Source of the DNA: Clostridiaceae bacterium
Lineage (GTDB): Bacteria; Bacillota; Clostridia; Oscillospirales; Acutalibacteraceae
Direction: 5' to 3'
DNA length: 10,911 nucleotides
Assembly (NCBI GenBank): GCA_016303035.1
Contig: JAEDML010000023.1
Span: forward strand, 1 to 10,911
Part shown: piece after piece, positions 1 through 7,037 of the stretch
Layout: each line of letters begins with the position of its first letter
Position numbering within the stretch: the stretch's first letter is position 1
The notes under the pieces: model-generated
Told to the model about the DNA's origin: nothing
What the model saw: the letters and a program-made list of their open reading frames with translations, nothing else
Database searches by the model: none
Program-made: the position numbers and the translations under genes

Positions 1-180
1 AATGTAGACTCTGCGGCAGTATATGTAAACGCGTCTACCCGCTTTACCGACGGCGGTGAATTCGGACTCGGATGTGAAATGGGAATATCCACCCAAAAGC
101 TCCACGCACGCGGACCTATGGGACTTAGAGAGCTTACTTCATACAAATACATAATAACCGGAAACGGTAATATACGATAA
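1..180 (+). CDS. proA: Glutamate-5-semialdehyde dehydrogenase (gamma-glutamyl phosphate reductase), C-terminal part
   Basis: The open frame runs in from the left edge and stops at TAA 178-180, giving the last 59 residues of the protein. The segment FTDGGEFGLG followed by EMGIST, KLHARGPMGL and a final GNGNIR is the well-conserved C-terminus of ProA. The enzyme is cytoplasmic and uses NADPH to reduce gamma-glutamyl phosphate to glutamate-5-semialdehyde, the second step of proline synthesis from glutamate. The catalytic cysteine region lies upstream of the window and cannot be checked. proC starts 37 bp downstream on the same strand, so the two probably share a transcript; the kinase gene proB could lie further upstream. 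The identification is firm even though only a fragment is visible. Confidence 0.93.
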   Translation, partial: NVDSAAVYVNASTRFTDGGEFGLGCEMGISTQKLHARGPMGLRELTSYKYIITGNGNIR

Positions 181-185
181 TTTGT

Positions 186-202
186 GCCGATGAAATATCG
201 GC
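186..202 (+). other. Short hairpin in the proA-proC spacer
   Basis: GCCGAT (186-191) and ATCGGC (197-202) form a perfect 6-bp stem with a 5-nt GAAAT loop, a few bases before the proC Shine-Dalgarno GGAGG at 208-212. No U-tract follows, so it is not a terminator. It might stabilise the mRNA or tune translation of proC; that is inference. Confidence 0.4.
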
Positions 203-217
203 AGAACGGAGGTTAAT

Positions 218-1027
218 ATGGCAACATATGAATTCGGATTTATAGGAACGGGGAATATGGGCTCTGCTATTGCAAGGGCTGTTTGCAGGGCGGTATCACC
301 CGACGAAATCGCACTTTCCAACCGTACTTCCTCAAAGGCGGAGGTATTGGCATATGAATTAAAATGTACCGCTACCGACAGTATCACCGTCGCAAGGGAA
401 GCAAAATTTATATTTTTAGGTGTAAAACCTCAGGGACTCAAAGCACTGTTTGATTCGATTTCGCCCTTTTTGGCAGGAAGACATGATCACTTTGTTTTGA
501 TAAGTATGGCGGCAGGAATATCCATAAATCAGATACAGACCTACTGCGGAAGTGAATATCCCGTAATCCGTATAATGCCAAACACACCTACGGCGGTAGG
601 TGAGGGAATGACGGTATATTCGGTAAGCGACAGCGTATTCGAAGATGACCTTTCCGAATTCTGTGCAGCGATGAAATATTCAGGCAAGCTTGACAGAATT
701 GACGAGTCACTCATCGACGCTGCCTGTGCGGTTTCGGGTTGCGGCCCTGCCTTTGTGTATATGTTTGCCGAGGCGCTTGCCGACGCGGGAGTAAAAAACG
801 GCCTTTCACGCGCAAAGGCTTTAAAGTATGCGGCACAGACGGTTTTAGGCTCGGCAAAAATGGTTTTAAACACAGGTAAACATCCGGCACAGCTTAAGGA
901 TGAGGTTTGCAGTCCGGCAGGAAGTACCATTGCAGGAGTTAAGGAACTTGAAAACGGAGCGTTCAGAGCCACAGTTATGAATGCGGTTGACGCGGCAGTG
1001 GAAAAAACCAAAAATCTCGGTAAATAA
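218..1027 (+). CDS. proC: Pyrroline-5-carboxylate reductase
   Basis: The 269-residue product is full length for ProC. It catalyses the last step of proline synthesis, the NAD(P)H-dependent reduction of 1-pyrroline-5-carboxylate to L-proline in the cytoplasm. The N-terminus carries the Rossmann dinucleotide-binding motif GFIGTGNMG (residues 7-15), and the motif IRIMPNTP lies in the middle of the protein. The C-terminal dimerisation domain contains the family signature at about residues 227-249 (DEVCSPAGSTIAGVKELE, then NGAFR). The ATG at 218 is supported by GGAGG at 208-212 with 5-nt spacing. It follows proA by 37 bp and is closed by a strong terminator, so it is the last gene of a pro operon. 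No unusual residues were seen. Confidence 0.97.
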   Translation: MATYEFGFIGTGNMGSAIARAVCRAVSPDEIALSNRTSSKAEVLAYELKCTATDSITVAREAKFIFLGVKPQGLKALFDSISPFLAGRHDHFVLISMAAGISINQIQTYCGSEYPVIRIMPNTPTAVGEGMTVYSVSDSVFEDDLSEFCAAMKYSGKLDRIDESLIDAACAVSGCGPAFVYMFAEALADAGVKNGLSRAKALKYAAQTVLGSAKMVLNTGKHPAQLKDEVCSPAGSTIAGVKELENGAFRATVMNAVDAAVEKTKNLGK

Positions 1028-1038
1028 TATTAAAGATT

Positions 1039-1076
1039 ATACCGCCTTAAAGCAATCGGTTAAGGCGGTATTTTTT
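1039..1076 (+). terminator. Rho-independent terminator after proC
   Basis: ATACCGCCTTAA (1039-1050) pairs perfectly with TTAAGGCGGTAT (1060-1071) around a 9-nt loop and runs directly into a T-tract (1071-1076). It starts 12 bp after the proC stop and separates the proline genes from the MarR/ABC operon. Confidence 0.93.
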
Positions 1077-1100
1077 AACAGAAAATTCATTTTTACGCCG

Positions 1101-1129
1101 TTGACATTAAAGAAATAGGTGTATATAAT
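1101..1129 (+). promoter_or_regulatory. Sigma-A-type promoter of the MarR/ABC operon
   Basis: A perfect -35 TTGACA (1101-1106) and a perfect -10 TATAAT (1124-1129) are separated by exactly 17 bp. Transcription should start near 1136, giving a leader of about 28 nt before the GTG start of the regulator. A consensus promoter this strong suggests the operon is held off mainly by repression; the palindrome at 1126-1149 overlaps the -10 and the predicted start point. Confidence 0.88.
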
Positions 1130-1149
1130 AGTTAGCAGGCTAACTATTA
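1126..1149. promoter_or_regulatory. 24-bp perfect palindrome, probable MarR operator
   Basis: The arms TAATAGTTAGC (1126-1136) and GCTAACTATTA (1139-1149) are exact reverse complements around a 2-bp AG centre. The element covers most of the -10 box and the predicted transcription start, the position expected for a repressor site. MarR-family dimers usually bind palindromes of about 16-20 bp, and the repressor gene starts 15 bp downstream, so autoregulation is the natural reading. That this protein binds here is inference; the symmetry itself is visible in the sequence. Confidence 0.82.
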
Positions 1150-1151
1150 AA

Positions 1152-1160
1152 AGAGGTGAT
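1152..1160 (+). promoter_or_regulatory. Ribosome binding site that fixes the GTG start of the MarR gene
   Basis: AGAGGTGAT (1152-1160) is a strong Shine-Dalgarno match and lies just ahead of GTG 1164. An in-frame ATG at 1119 lies upstream of the -10 box, so it would not be on the transcript. Confidence 0.8.
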
Positions 1161-1163
1161 TTT

Positions 1164-1610
1164 GTGAATCCGCGGCGCGATATATGCTTTGAAGTGCGTT
1201 CGCTTTCAAATCTTATAAGGCGTGATATTGAAAAATCAAAGGCTTCTATGGGGCAGGACGGCACTAACGGAGTACACGGCTGGGCGATAGGATATTTTTA
1301 CAACAACCGTGAACGCGATATTTTTCAGCGCGATTTTGAGGAGGAATTTTCAATACGCCGCTCTACGGCAAGCAGACTGTTAAAGAATATGGAAGGTAAG
1401 GGACTTATATTAAGACAACCCGTAGATTACGATTCCAGATTAAAGAAAATAGTGCTGACTGATAAGGCGGTTGAAATTCACAAAAAGATACTTATTGATA
1501 TTCACGACCGCGATAAACGGATAAAGCGCGGCGTGAGCGAGGACGAGCTTGACGGTTTTTTCTCGGCGATATCAAAATTCAAGGCAAATTTGGAGGACAA
1601 TAATGGTTAA
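1164..1610 (+). CDS. MarR-family winged-helix transcriptional regulator
   Basis: Starting from GTG 1164 the product has 148 residues, the usual MarR size. The winged helix-turn-helix spans about residues 54-99. The recognition helix region is FSIRRSTASRLLKNMEGKGLI (starting near residue 62), and the wing carries DYDSRLKKIVLT (88-99), close to the conserved MarR DxRxxxxxLT pattern. Flanking helices should form the dimer interface. The family binds palindromic operators as dimers and is usually released by small ligands. This gene sits directly behind a perfect palindrome that overlaps its promoter, and its end overlaps the first ABC gene by 8 bp. The likely role is a cytoplasmic autorepressor that controls the exporter pair in response to a substrate of the pump. 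The ligand cannot be predicted. Confidence 0.92.
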   Translation: MNPRRDICFEVRSLSNLIRRDIEKSKASMGQDGTNGVHGWAIGYFYNNRERDIFQRDFEEEFSIRRSTASRLLKNMEGKGLILRQPVDYDSRLKKIVLTDKAVEIHKKILIDIHDRDKRIKRGVSEDELDGFFSAISKFKANLEDNNG

Positions 1611-3351
1611 AAAAATTATGGGCTGTATAAGGGAATACAAAAAGGCTTCCGTTTTAACGCCTATTTTCGTGGCGATGGAGGTTGTCGTTGAATGTATAAT
1701 TCCCTTTTACATTGCAAAGCTTGTTAATTTAATAAGCGCAGGCTGTGAACTTGGCGTAATTGTTAAATACGGGTTAATTCTTATACTTCTTGCGTTTATA
1801 TCTCTGTCATTCGGCGTTCTTTCGGGGGCTTTTTGCGCTACCGCTTCCTGCGGATTTGCAAAAAATCTTCGTCATGATTTATTCAACAAGGTACAGGATT
1901 TTTCCTTTTCAAATATTGATAAATTCTCAACTTCAAGCCTTGTAACGCGCCTTACTACCGATGTTAACAATGTGCAGATGGCTTATATGATGATAATAAG
2001 AATTGCGGTAAGGTGCCCGTTTATGCTTATATTCGCACTTACTATGGCATTCGTTATGTGTCCGCGGCTTTCAACAATATTTGTTGCGATAATACCTTTT
2101 CTTGCGTTTTCTTTGTTTTTAATTATAAGAAAGGCTATGCCGCTTTTTAACAGCGTTTTTAAAAAGTATGACCGTCTTAATAACTCCGTACAGGAAAATG
2201 TCAGAGGTATGCGCGTTGTAAAATCCTTTGTGCGAGAGGATTATGAGAAAAAGAAGTTTGCCGCGGCGGCAGACGATGTTTGCGGCGATTTTACAAAGGC
2301 AGAAAAAATAGTCGCGCTTAATTCACCCATTATGCAGTTTGCAATGTATGCGGCTATGATTTTGGTGTCATTTTTCGGAGCAAAGCTCATTATCGGCACA
2401 TCGGGTAGTGCTATGCAGGTCGGCGAGCTTTCAAGTCTGCTTACCTACGGAATGCAAATTCTTTCAAGTCTTATGATGCTTTCAATGATATTTGTTATGC
2501 TTACCATTTCAAGCGCTTCGATTAACCGAATCGGCGAGGTTTTGTGCGAGGAAAGTACTATCAAAAACTGTGAAAATCCGGAACTTGAAGTTAAAAGCGG
2601 CAGTATTGATTTTGAAAATGTAAGCTTTAAATATCATAAAAAAGCCGAAAAAATGGCGCTTAAAAATATAAACCTTCATATAAATTCGGGCGAAACGGTC
2701 GGAATTTTGGGCGGCACCGGCAGCAGTAAAACTACGCTTATACAACTTATTCCGAGACTTTATGACGCAACCGAGGGTTGTGTTAAGGTAGGCGGAACGG
2801 ACGTAAGAAATTACGATATAGAAACGCTTAGAAATGCGGTTTCTGTTGTTCTTCAAAAAAATGTATTGTTTTCGGGAACCATTAAAGAGAATCTGCGCTG
2901 GGGCGATGAAAACGCTTCGGACGAGGACATAAAAAGGGTTTGCGAGCTTGCTTGCGCGGACGAATTTATAAATACGATGCCAAAAGGGTACGATACCTAT
3001 ATCGAGCAGGGCGGAACCAATGTATCGGGAGGTCAGAAGCAACGCCTGTGTATAGCGCGCGCATTGCTTAAAAAGCCGAAAATACTGATTCTTGATGATT
3101 CTACAAGCGCGGTTGATACCAAAACAGACGCACTTATCAGAAAGGCTTTTGCTACCGAGATACCCGACACTACAAAAATAATTATTGCACAGCGCGTTTC
3201 CTCGGTTCAGGATGCCGACAAGATAATAATTATGGACGACGGTGAAATTGCGGCAATAGGTACTCACGACGAGCTTTTACAGTCCAGTGATATTTATAAA
3301 GAAGTATACTATTCACAGAATAAGGCAGGTGACGATAATGCACGGACCTAA
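1603..3351 (+). CDS. Heterodimeric ABC exporter subunit with degenerate ATPase site (TMD-NBD)
   Basis: The 582-residue product has an N-terminal six-helix exporter membrane domain (about 1-330) and a C-terminal nucleotide-binding domain (about 340-570). Walker A is GGTGSSKT (370-377), with Ser375 in place of the usual last glycine. The Q-loop Gln is 418, the signature VSGGQ is 474-478, and Walker B ends LILDD, with Asp499 replacing the catalytic Glu. The switch His is replaced by Gln530 (IIIAQR). These changes mark the non-hydrolysing half of a heterodimeric exporter, as known for TM287/288 and LmrCD. Its intact signature would complete the active site of the partner. The ATG at 1603 overlaps the regulator end by 8 bp and has GGAGG at 1592-1596. 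The next gene overlaps it by 14 bp, so the two are translationally coupled. The cargo is unknown; drugs, lipids or peptides are possible. Confidence 0.94.
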   Translation: MVKKIMGCIREYKKASVLTPIFVAMEVVVECIIPFYIAKLVNLISAGCELGVIVKYGLILILLAFISLSFGVLSGAFCATASCGFAKNLRHDLFNKVQDFSFSNIDKFSTSSLVTRLTTDVNNVQMAYMMIIRIAVRCPFMLIFALTMAFVMCPRLSTIFVAIIPFLAFSLFLIIRKAMPLFNSVFKKYDRLNNSVQENVRGMRVVKSFVREDYEKKKFAAAADDVCGDFTKAEKIVALNSPIMQFAMYAAMILVSFFGAKLIIGTSGSAMQVGELSSLLTYGMQILSSLMMLSMIFVMLTISSASINRIGEVLCEESTIKNCENPELEVKSGSIDFENVSFKYHKKAEKMALKNINLHINSGETVGILGGTGSSKTTLIQLIPRLYDATEGCVKVGGTDVRNYDIETLRNAVSVVLQKNVLFSGTIKENLRWGDENASDEDIKRVCELACADEFINTMPKGYDTYIEQGGTNVSGGQKQRLCIARALLKKPKILILDDSTSAVDTKTDALIRKAFATEIPDTTKIIIAQRVSSVQDADKIIIMDDGEIAAIGTHDELLQSSDIYKEVYYSQNKAGDDNART

Positions 3352-5257
3352 CAAAGGATTTAAGGGCGGACCCAAGGCAAAGGATTCAAAGGGCTCTTTT
3401 ATGCGGCTGCTTAAATTGCTGTTTTCATACTACAAACCGGCTTTAATAGTTGTAGGAATATGCATTATTATAAGCGCGCTTGCCGGTACGGTTTCTTCGC
3501 TGTTTCTTAATAAAATAATTATTCTTATAGGCGACGGTCTTAAAATAGGGCTTGACGGTATTTATGCAGGACTTATAAGACTTATAGCAATAATGGCGGG
3601 TCTGTTTTTGCTCGGTGTTGTATCGACCTTAGTTTACACCCGACTAATGGCTATCGTTACACAGGGCTTTCTTAACAAAATGCGGCAAAGAATGTTTAAC
3701 GGTATGCAGAATTTGCCTATAAGCTATTTTGATACCCATACTCACGGCGATATAATGAGCTATTATACCAATGATATTGATACATTAAGACAGCTCATAT
3801 CACAAAGTCTGCCTCATGTTTTCAGCTCTGTGCTTACAATAGTGGCATTGTTGTTTTATATGCTTTACCTAAGCTTTTGGATGACTTTGCTGGTTTTCGC
3901 CGGGGTTTTTGCAATGGTAGCGGTTACAAAAAAGGTAGGCGGAAACAGCGCTAAGTATTTTGTAAAGCAACAGAAATCTCTCGCCGAAGTTGAAGGCTAT
4001 ATTGAAGAAATGATAAACGGGCAGAAGGTTATTAAGGTCTTCTGTCATGAGGATGAATGTAAATCCGGTCTGAATAAAATCAATGAACAGCTTTTCAGCG
4101 ATGCGGAAAACGCTAACAAGTTTGCAAATATTCTTATGCCTATAATGGGAAATATCGGCAATATACTTTATGTTCTTATTGCATTTGTAGGCGGTTTGCT
4201 TATACTTGCAGGCGTTCCCAATCTAAGTCTTTCGGGTCAGGCAATCTCTATTGCCACTGTGGTTCCTTTTCTTAATATGACGCGTCAGTTCACACAGTCT
4301 ATAAGTCAGGTTTCTCAGCAAATTAACTCTGTTGTAATGGCAATGGCAGGAGCAGAGCGAATTTTTGAACTGATGGATTCAAAACCCGAGACCGATGAAG
4401 GCTATGTAACGCTTGTAAATGCTTATATTGATTCCCAAGGGAATATCAAGGAAAGTGAAAAGCGCACCGGAGTATGGGCTTGGAAGCATCCCCACAGCGA
4501 CGGAACGGTTACCTACACAAGGCTCAGCGGGGATGTACGGCTTGCTGATGTGGATTTTGGCTACACGCCCGAAAAAATTGTATTGCATAACATTGATATA
4601 TATGCAGAGCCGGGTCAAAAGGTCGCCTTTGTAGGCGCTACCGGAGCCGGAAAGACCACTATTACCAATCTTATCAACCGCTTTTACGATATTGCGGACG
4701 GTAAAATCAGGTATGACGGAATAAATATAAATAAAATCAAAAAATCCGATTTGCGCCGCAGTTTAGGCGTGGTTTTGCAGGATGTAAATTTATTTACCGG
4801 TACCGTTATGGAAAATATCCGTTACGGACGGCTGGACGCTACCGATGAAGAGTGTATTAAGGCTGCAAAGCTTGCAAATGCGCACAATTTTATAGAAATG
4901 CTGCCTGACGGATATAATACATTGCTTTCGGGCGATGGCGGCGGACTTTCCCAGGGACAGCGACAACTTATTTCGATAGCGCGAGCCGCGGTTGCGGATC
5001 CCCCCGTTATGATACTTGACGAGGCAACATCAAGCATTGATACAAGGACCGAGGCTATTGTACAAAAGGGTATGGATTCCCTTATGCAGGGACGAACCGT
5101 ATTTGTTATTGCGCACAGGCTTTCAACCGTTCAGAATTCCGATGTTATTATGGTTCTTGACCACGGAAGAATTATAGAGCGCGGAAGCCACGAAAAGCTT
5201 ATTTCCGAAAAGGGCAAGTATTACCAACTATACACGGGAGCATTTGAGCTTGAGTGA
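3338..5257 (+). CDS. Heterodimeric ABC exporter subunit with intact ATPase site (TMD-NBD)
   Basis: The 639-residue partner of the upstream subunit starts with a basic, glycine-rich cytoplasmic tail (MHGPNKGFKGGPKAK), then a six-helix exporter domain (about 30-340), then an NBD (about 400-630). Walker A is GATGAGKT (433-440), the Q-loop Gln is 481, the signature is LSQGQ (537-541), Walker B ends MILDE with catalytic Glu562, and the switch His is 593 (VIAHR). The catalytic residues are therefore complete, while the signature deviates from LSGGQ, complementing the neighbour. About 45 extra residues (roughly 352-398, including WAWKHPH at 380-386) sit between the membrane domain and the NBD. The ATG at 3338 overlaps the upstream gene by 14 bp, with AGGTG just ahead. 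A start further upstream would lie deep in the previous gene. Expected location: inner membrane; substrate unknown. Confidence 0.94.
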   Translation: MHGPNKGFKGGPKAKDSKGSFMRLLKLLFSYYKPALIVVGICIIISALAGTVSSLFLNKIIILIGDGLKIGLDGIYAGLIRLIAIMAGLFLLGVVSTLVYTRLMAIVTQGFLNKMRQRMFNGMQNLPISYFDTHTHGDIMSYYTNDIDTLRQLISQSLPHVFSSVLTIVALLFYMLYLSFWMTLLVFAGVFAMVAVTKKVGGNSAKYFVKQQKSLAEVEGYIEEMINGQKVIKVFCHEDECKSGLNKINEQLFSDAENANKFANILMPIMGNIGNILYVLIAFVGGLLILAGVPNLSLSGQAISIATVVPFLNMTRQFTQSISQVSQQINSVVMAMAGAERIFELMDSKPETDEGYVTLVNAYIDSQGNIKESEKRTGVWAWKHPHSDGTVTYTRLSGDVRLADVDFGYTPEKIVLHNIDIYAEPGQKVAFVGATGAGKTTITNLINRFYDIADGKIRYDGININKIKKSDLRRSLGVVLQDVNLFTGTVMENIRYGRLDATDEECIKAAKLANAHNFIEMLPDGYNTLLSGDGGGLSQGQRQLISIARAAVADPPVMILDEATSSIDTRTEAIVQKGMDSLMQGRTVFVIAHRLSTVQNSDVIMVLDHGRIIERGSHEKLISEKGKYYQLYTGAFELE

Positions 5258-5265
5258 TAATTTTT

Positions 5266-5298
5266 ATAGGGCGGCAAGCATGCCGCTCTATATTTTTT
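5266..5298 (+). terminator. Rho-independent terminator of the MarR/ABC operon
   Basis: ATAGGGCGGCA (5266-5276) and TGCCGCTCTAT (5281-5291) pair over 11 positions with one G-U and a 4-nt AGCA loop, followed by six T (5293-5298). It begins 9 bp after the second ABC stop and isolates the exporter operon from the sporulation gene. Confidence 0.93.
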
Positions 5299-5299
5299 G

Positions 5300-5328
5300 A
5301 CATATTATTTTCACTTTACGAATATCAT
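5300..5328 (+). promoter_or_regulatory. Candidate promoter for the SipL-like gene (sigma-E-like)
   Basis: ATATT at 5302-5306 matches the core of the Bacillus sigma-E -35 element. After 13 bp, AATATCAT (5321-5328) partly matches the -10 CATACAnT (4 of 7 fixed positions). A mother-cell promoter would fit a spore coat gene. A perfect TTGACA at 5297-5302 is also present, but no good TATAAT lies at 16-18 bp. The assignment is tentative. Confidence 0.3.
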
Positions 5329-5361
5329 TTAATAAACAAAAGTATAAGAGAGGAAAATAAT

Positions 5362-6894
5362 ATGGAACAGAATTGCCTTAAAACCAATGTATATGTGAAT
5401 GAGAATATAGTGAATGAATCCGCCGAACAGCCGATTGATGTTGATTTTACATTGCCGGATTTTTGTCCCGATATTTCGAAAATTTTTAAATGCAGAGCTG
5501 TTTCACGCATTTCATCAAAAGGTATTAACGGTCGCACCGTAAATATGGAAGGTTCGGTCTGTATAACGCTTTTATATGCAGATTCGGACGCCGTACTGCG
5601 CTCTTACGAGTACCAGTATCCGTTCAGCAAATCTATTGAGGTTTCAGAAGACTGCACAGGGGGAAATCTTTGCTGCCATACACGCTGTGAATACATAAAC
5701 TGCCGCGCCGTAACAGGCAGAAAGATTGATATTCACGGTGCTATCGGTATTTATTACCGTGTTTTCAGACGGCGCGCTACCGAAATAATTTCGGATATTG
5801 ACGACCCTAATATAGAATTAAGGCACGGCACAGCTCCCGCTACGACACCTATGGGCTATGCAGAAAAGTACCTTGTTATTGAGGAAGATGTTGAGCTCGG
5901 TCAGGGTCAGCCGCCTATAGAAAGTCTTTTAAGATATGACGCGAATGCCTGTATTAGAGAAAGCAAAATTATAAACGACAAAATAATTGTAAAAGGCGAT
6001 TTGATAATTTCGGCGCTCTATTGTTCAGAGGACGGCAATTCTCCGCAACTTTTAAAATCTTCAATTCCGTTCAGTCAGATAATAGAAATGGAGGGCGTCA
6101 GCGAAAATTGCGAATGTGATATCGGCGTGGAAGTGGCTTTTATTGAGCTGAAGCCGCGTACATCGGCAGCAGGGGAGGCGAGGAGTCTTCAGCTTTGCGC
6201 CAAGCTGTTAATCACCGCAGAAGCCTATTGTAACAACGACATAGCCGTTGTTTTAGACGCTTATTCAAGAAAATATCAGGCTGAAATCTCACGCAGTAAA
6301 ATATGTTTTGAAAAGATTACGGAAAATATTTGCGAAACATATCATTGCAAGAAAAACATTTCAGTTGACAGCCCGATAAATTCTGTATCCGACCTATGGT
6401 GCGATGTTCAGAATATTAACACAAAATGCGAAAGCGACTGCATCTCGGTTTCCGGCAGTATTCTAGTCGGAATTATTGTTTCGGATGCTGAAAATGAAGC
6501 CGGATTCAAGGAACGCAGTATAGATTTTGAGTACAAATATTCTCTTACAAAACCACTTAAAGTGCCGCGTTGTAATCCACAAATTGAAGTTGCTTCATGC
6601 GGTTATACCATCACGGGACCTGACAACATTGAACTGCGAATAGATTTGAGCATTAACGCGGCGGTTTATGAGTGCAGCAATGTTCCATTGATAATTGATA
6701 TGAATGTGGATCATAGTAAGCCCTCCGAAAAAACCGTAAACTCCGCAATGATAATCTATTTTGCAGATTCCGGAGAATTTGTTTGGGATATAGCAAGGCG
6801 TTACAGCGCAAGCGTTAATGATGTTATGAAGATTAACGGACTTGAAAATGACGAAATATCAGAACAACGTATGATAATGATACCTATTCAATAA
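5362..6894 (+). CDS. sipL: SipL-like spore coat morphogenesis protein (DUF3794/SPOCS domains, C-terminal LysM)
   Basis: The 510-residue product has no signal peptide. An N-terminal SPOCS-like segment (about 20-95, with DVDFTLPDFCPDISKIF) precedes a clear DUF3794 domain (about 170-250, with ELGQGQPPIESLLRYDA) and a third, more divergent one (about 314-400). It ends in a LysM module (about 464-508: GEFVWDIARRYSASVNDVMKING). This order and length match SipL of Clostridioides difficile, which binds SpoIVA and attaches the coat basal layer to the forespore in the mother cell, acting like SpoVID of Bacillus. The ATG at 5362 has GAGAGG ending at 5353; a longer frame would start inside the preceding gene and terminator. 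It is monocistronic, bounded by terminators. About 24 cysteines are scattered through it, which is many. Other DUF3794-LysM paralogues exist in Clostridia, so sipL orthology is likely but not proven. Confidence 0.85.
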   Translation: MEQNCLKTNVYVNENIVNESAEQPIDVDFTLPDFCPDISKIFKCRAVSRISSKGINGRTVNMEGSVCITLLYADSDAVLRSYEYQYPFSKSIEVSEDCTGGNLCCHTRCEYINCRAVTGRKIDIHGAIGIYYRVFRRRATEIISDIDDPNIELRHGTAPATTPMGYAEKYLVIEEDVELGQGQPPIESLLRYDANACIRESKIINDKIIVKGDLIISALYCSEDGNSPQLLKSSIPFSQIIEMEGVSENCECDIGVEVAFIELKPRTSAAGEARSLQLCAKLLITAEAYCNNDIAVVLDAYSRKYQAEISRSKICFEKITENICETYHCKKNISVDSPINSVSDLWCDVQNINTKCESDCISVSGSILVGIIVSDAENEAGFKERSIDFEYKYSLTKPLKVPRCNPQIEVASCGYTITGPDNIELRIDLSINAAVYECSNVPLIIDMNVDHSKPSEKTVNSAMIIYFADSGEFVWDIARRYSASVNDVMKINGLENDEISEQRMIMIPIQ

Positions 6895-6952
6895 TATCTT
6901 TGTTTATATCCATAAAATGAATACATCACATATTTAATACGGGTTTAATGGC

Positions 6953-7003
6953 AAAACACCATTGATGTCCAACCTGTAAGGGGCGGATTTCAATGGTGTT
7001 TTT
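6953..7003. terminator. Bidirectional terminator between convergent operons
   Basis: AAAACACCATTGA (6953-6965) pairs with TCAATGGTGTTTT (6990-7002), a 13-bp stem that continues past one mismatch into GTCC/GGAT. A run of five T ends at 7003 on the + strand, and TTTT ends the structure on the - strand. It lies in the 143-bp gap between the SipL-like stop (6894) and the pqqD-like stop (7038), so it can end both transcripts. The rest of the gap shows no gene. Confidence 0.85.
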
Positions 7004-7037
7004 ATCTCGGATAAAATCGTATGTTTGTTTGAAAAGT

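Noticed and set aside
541..1011. Open frame on the - strand opposite proC
   Set aside because: Antisense to the conserved ProC C-terminus, no recognisable domain and no expression signals.
1119..1163. Upstream ATG start for the MarR gene
   Set aside because: It lies upstream of the -10 box and has no Shine-Dalgarno; GTG 1164 has a strong one.
2509..3267. Open frame of about 250 codons on the - strand opposite the first ABC gene
   Set aside because: It lies fully antisense to a clearly conserved NBD, has low-complexity Tyr/Phe/Arg-rich content, no recognisable domain and no promoter or ribosome site; it is a codon-bias shadow.
4718..4748. AT-rich repetitive stretch in the second ABC gene
   Set aside because: It encodes a plausible NINKIKKSD segment of the NBD and is simple codon composition, not a repeat element.
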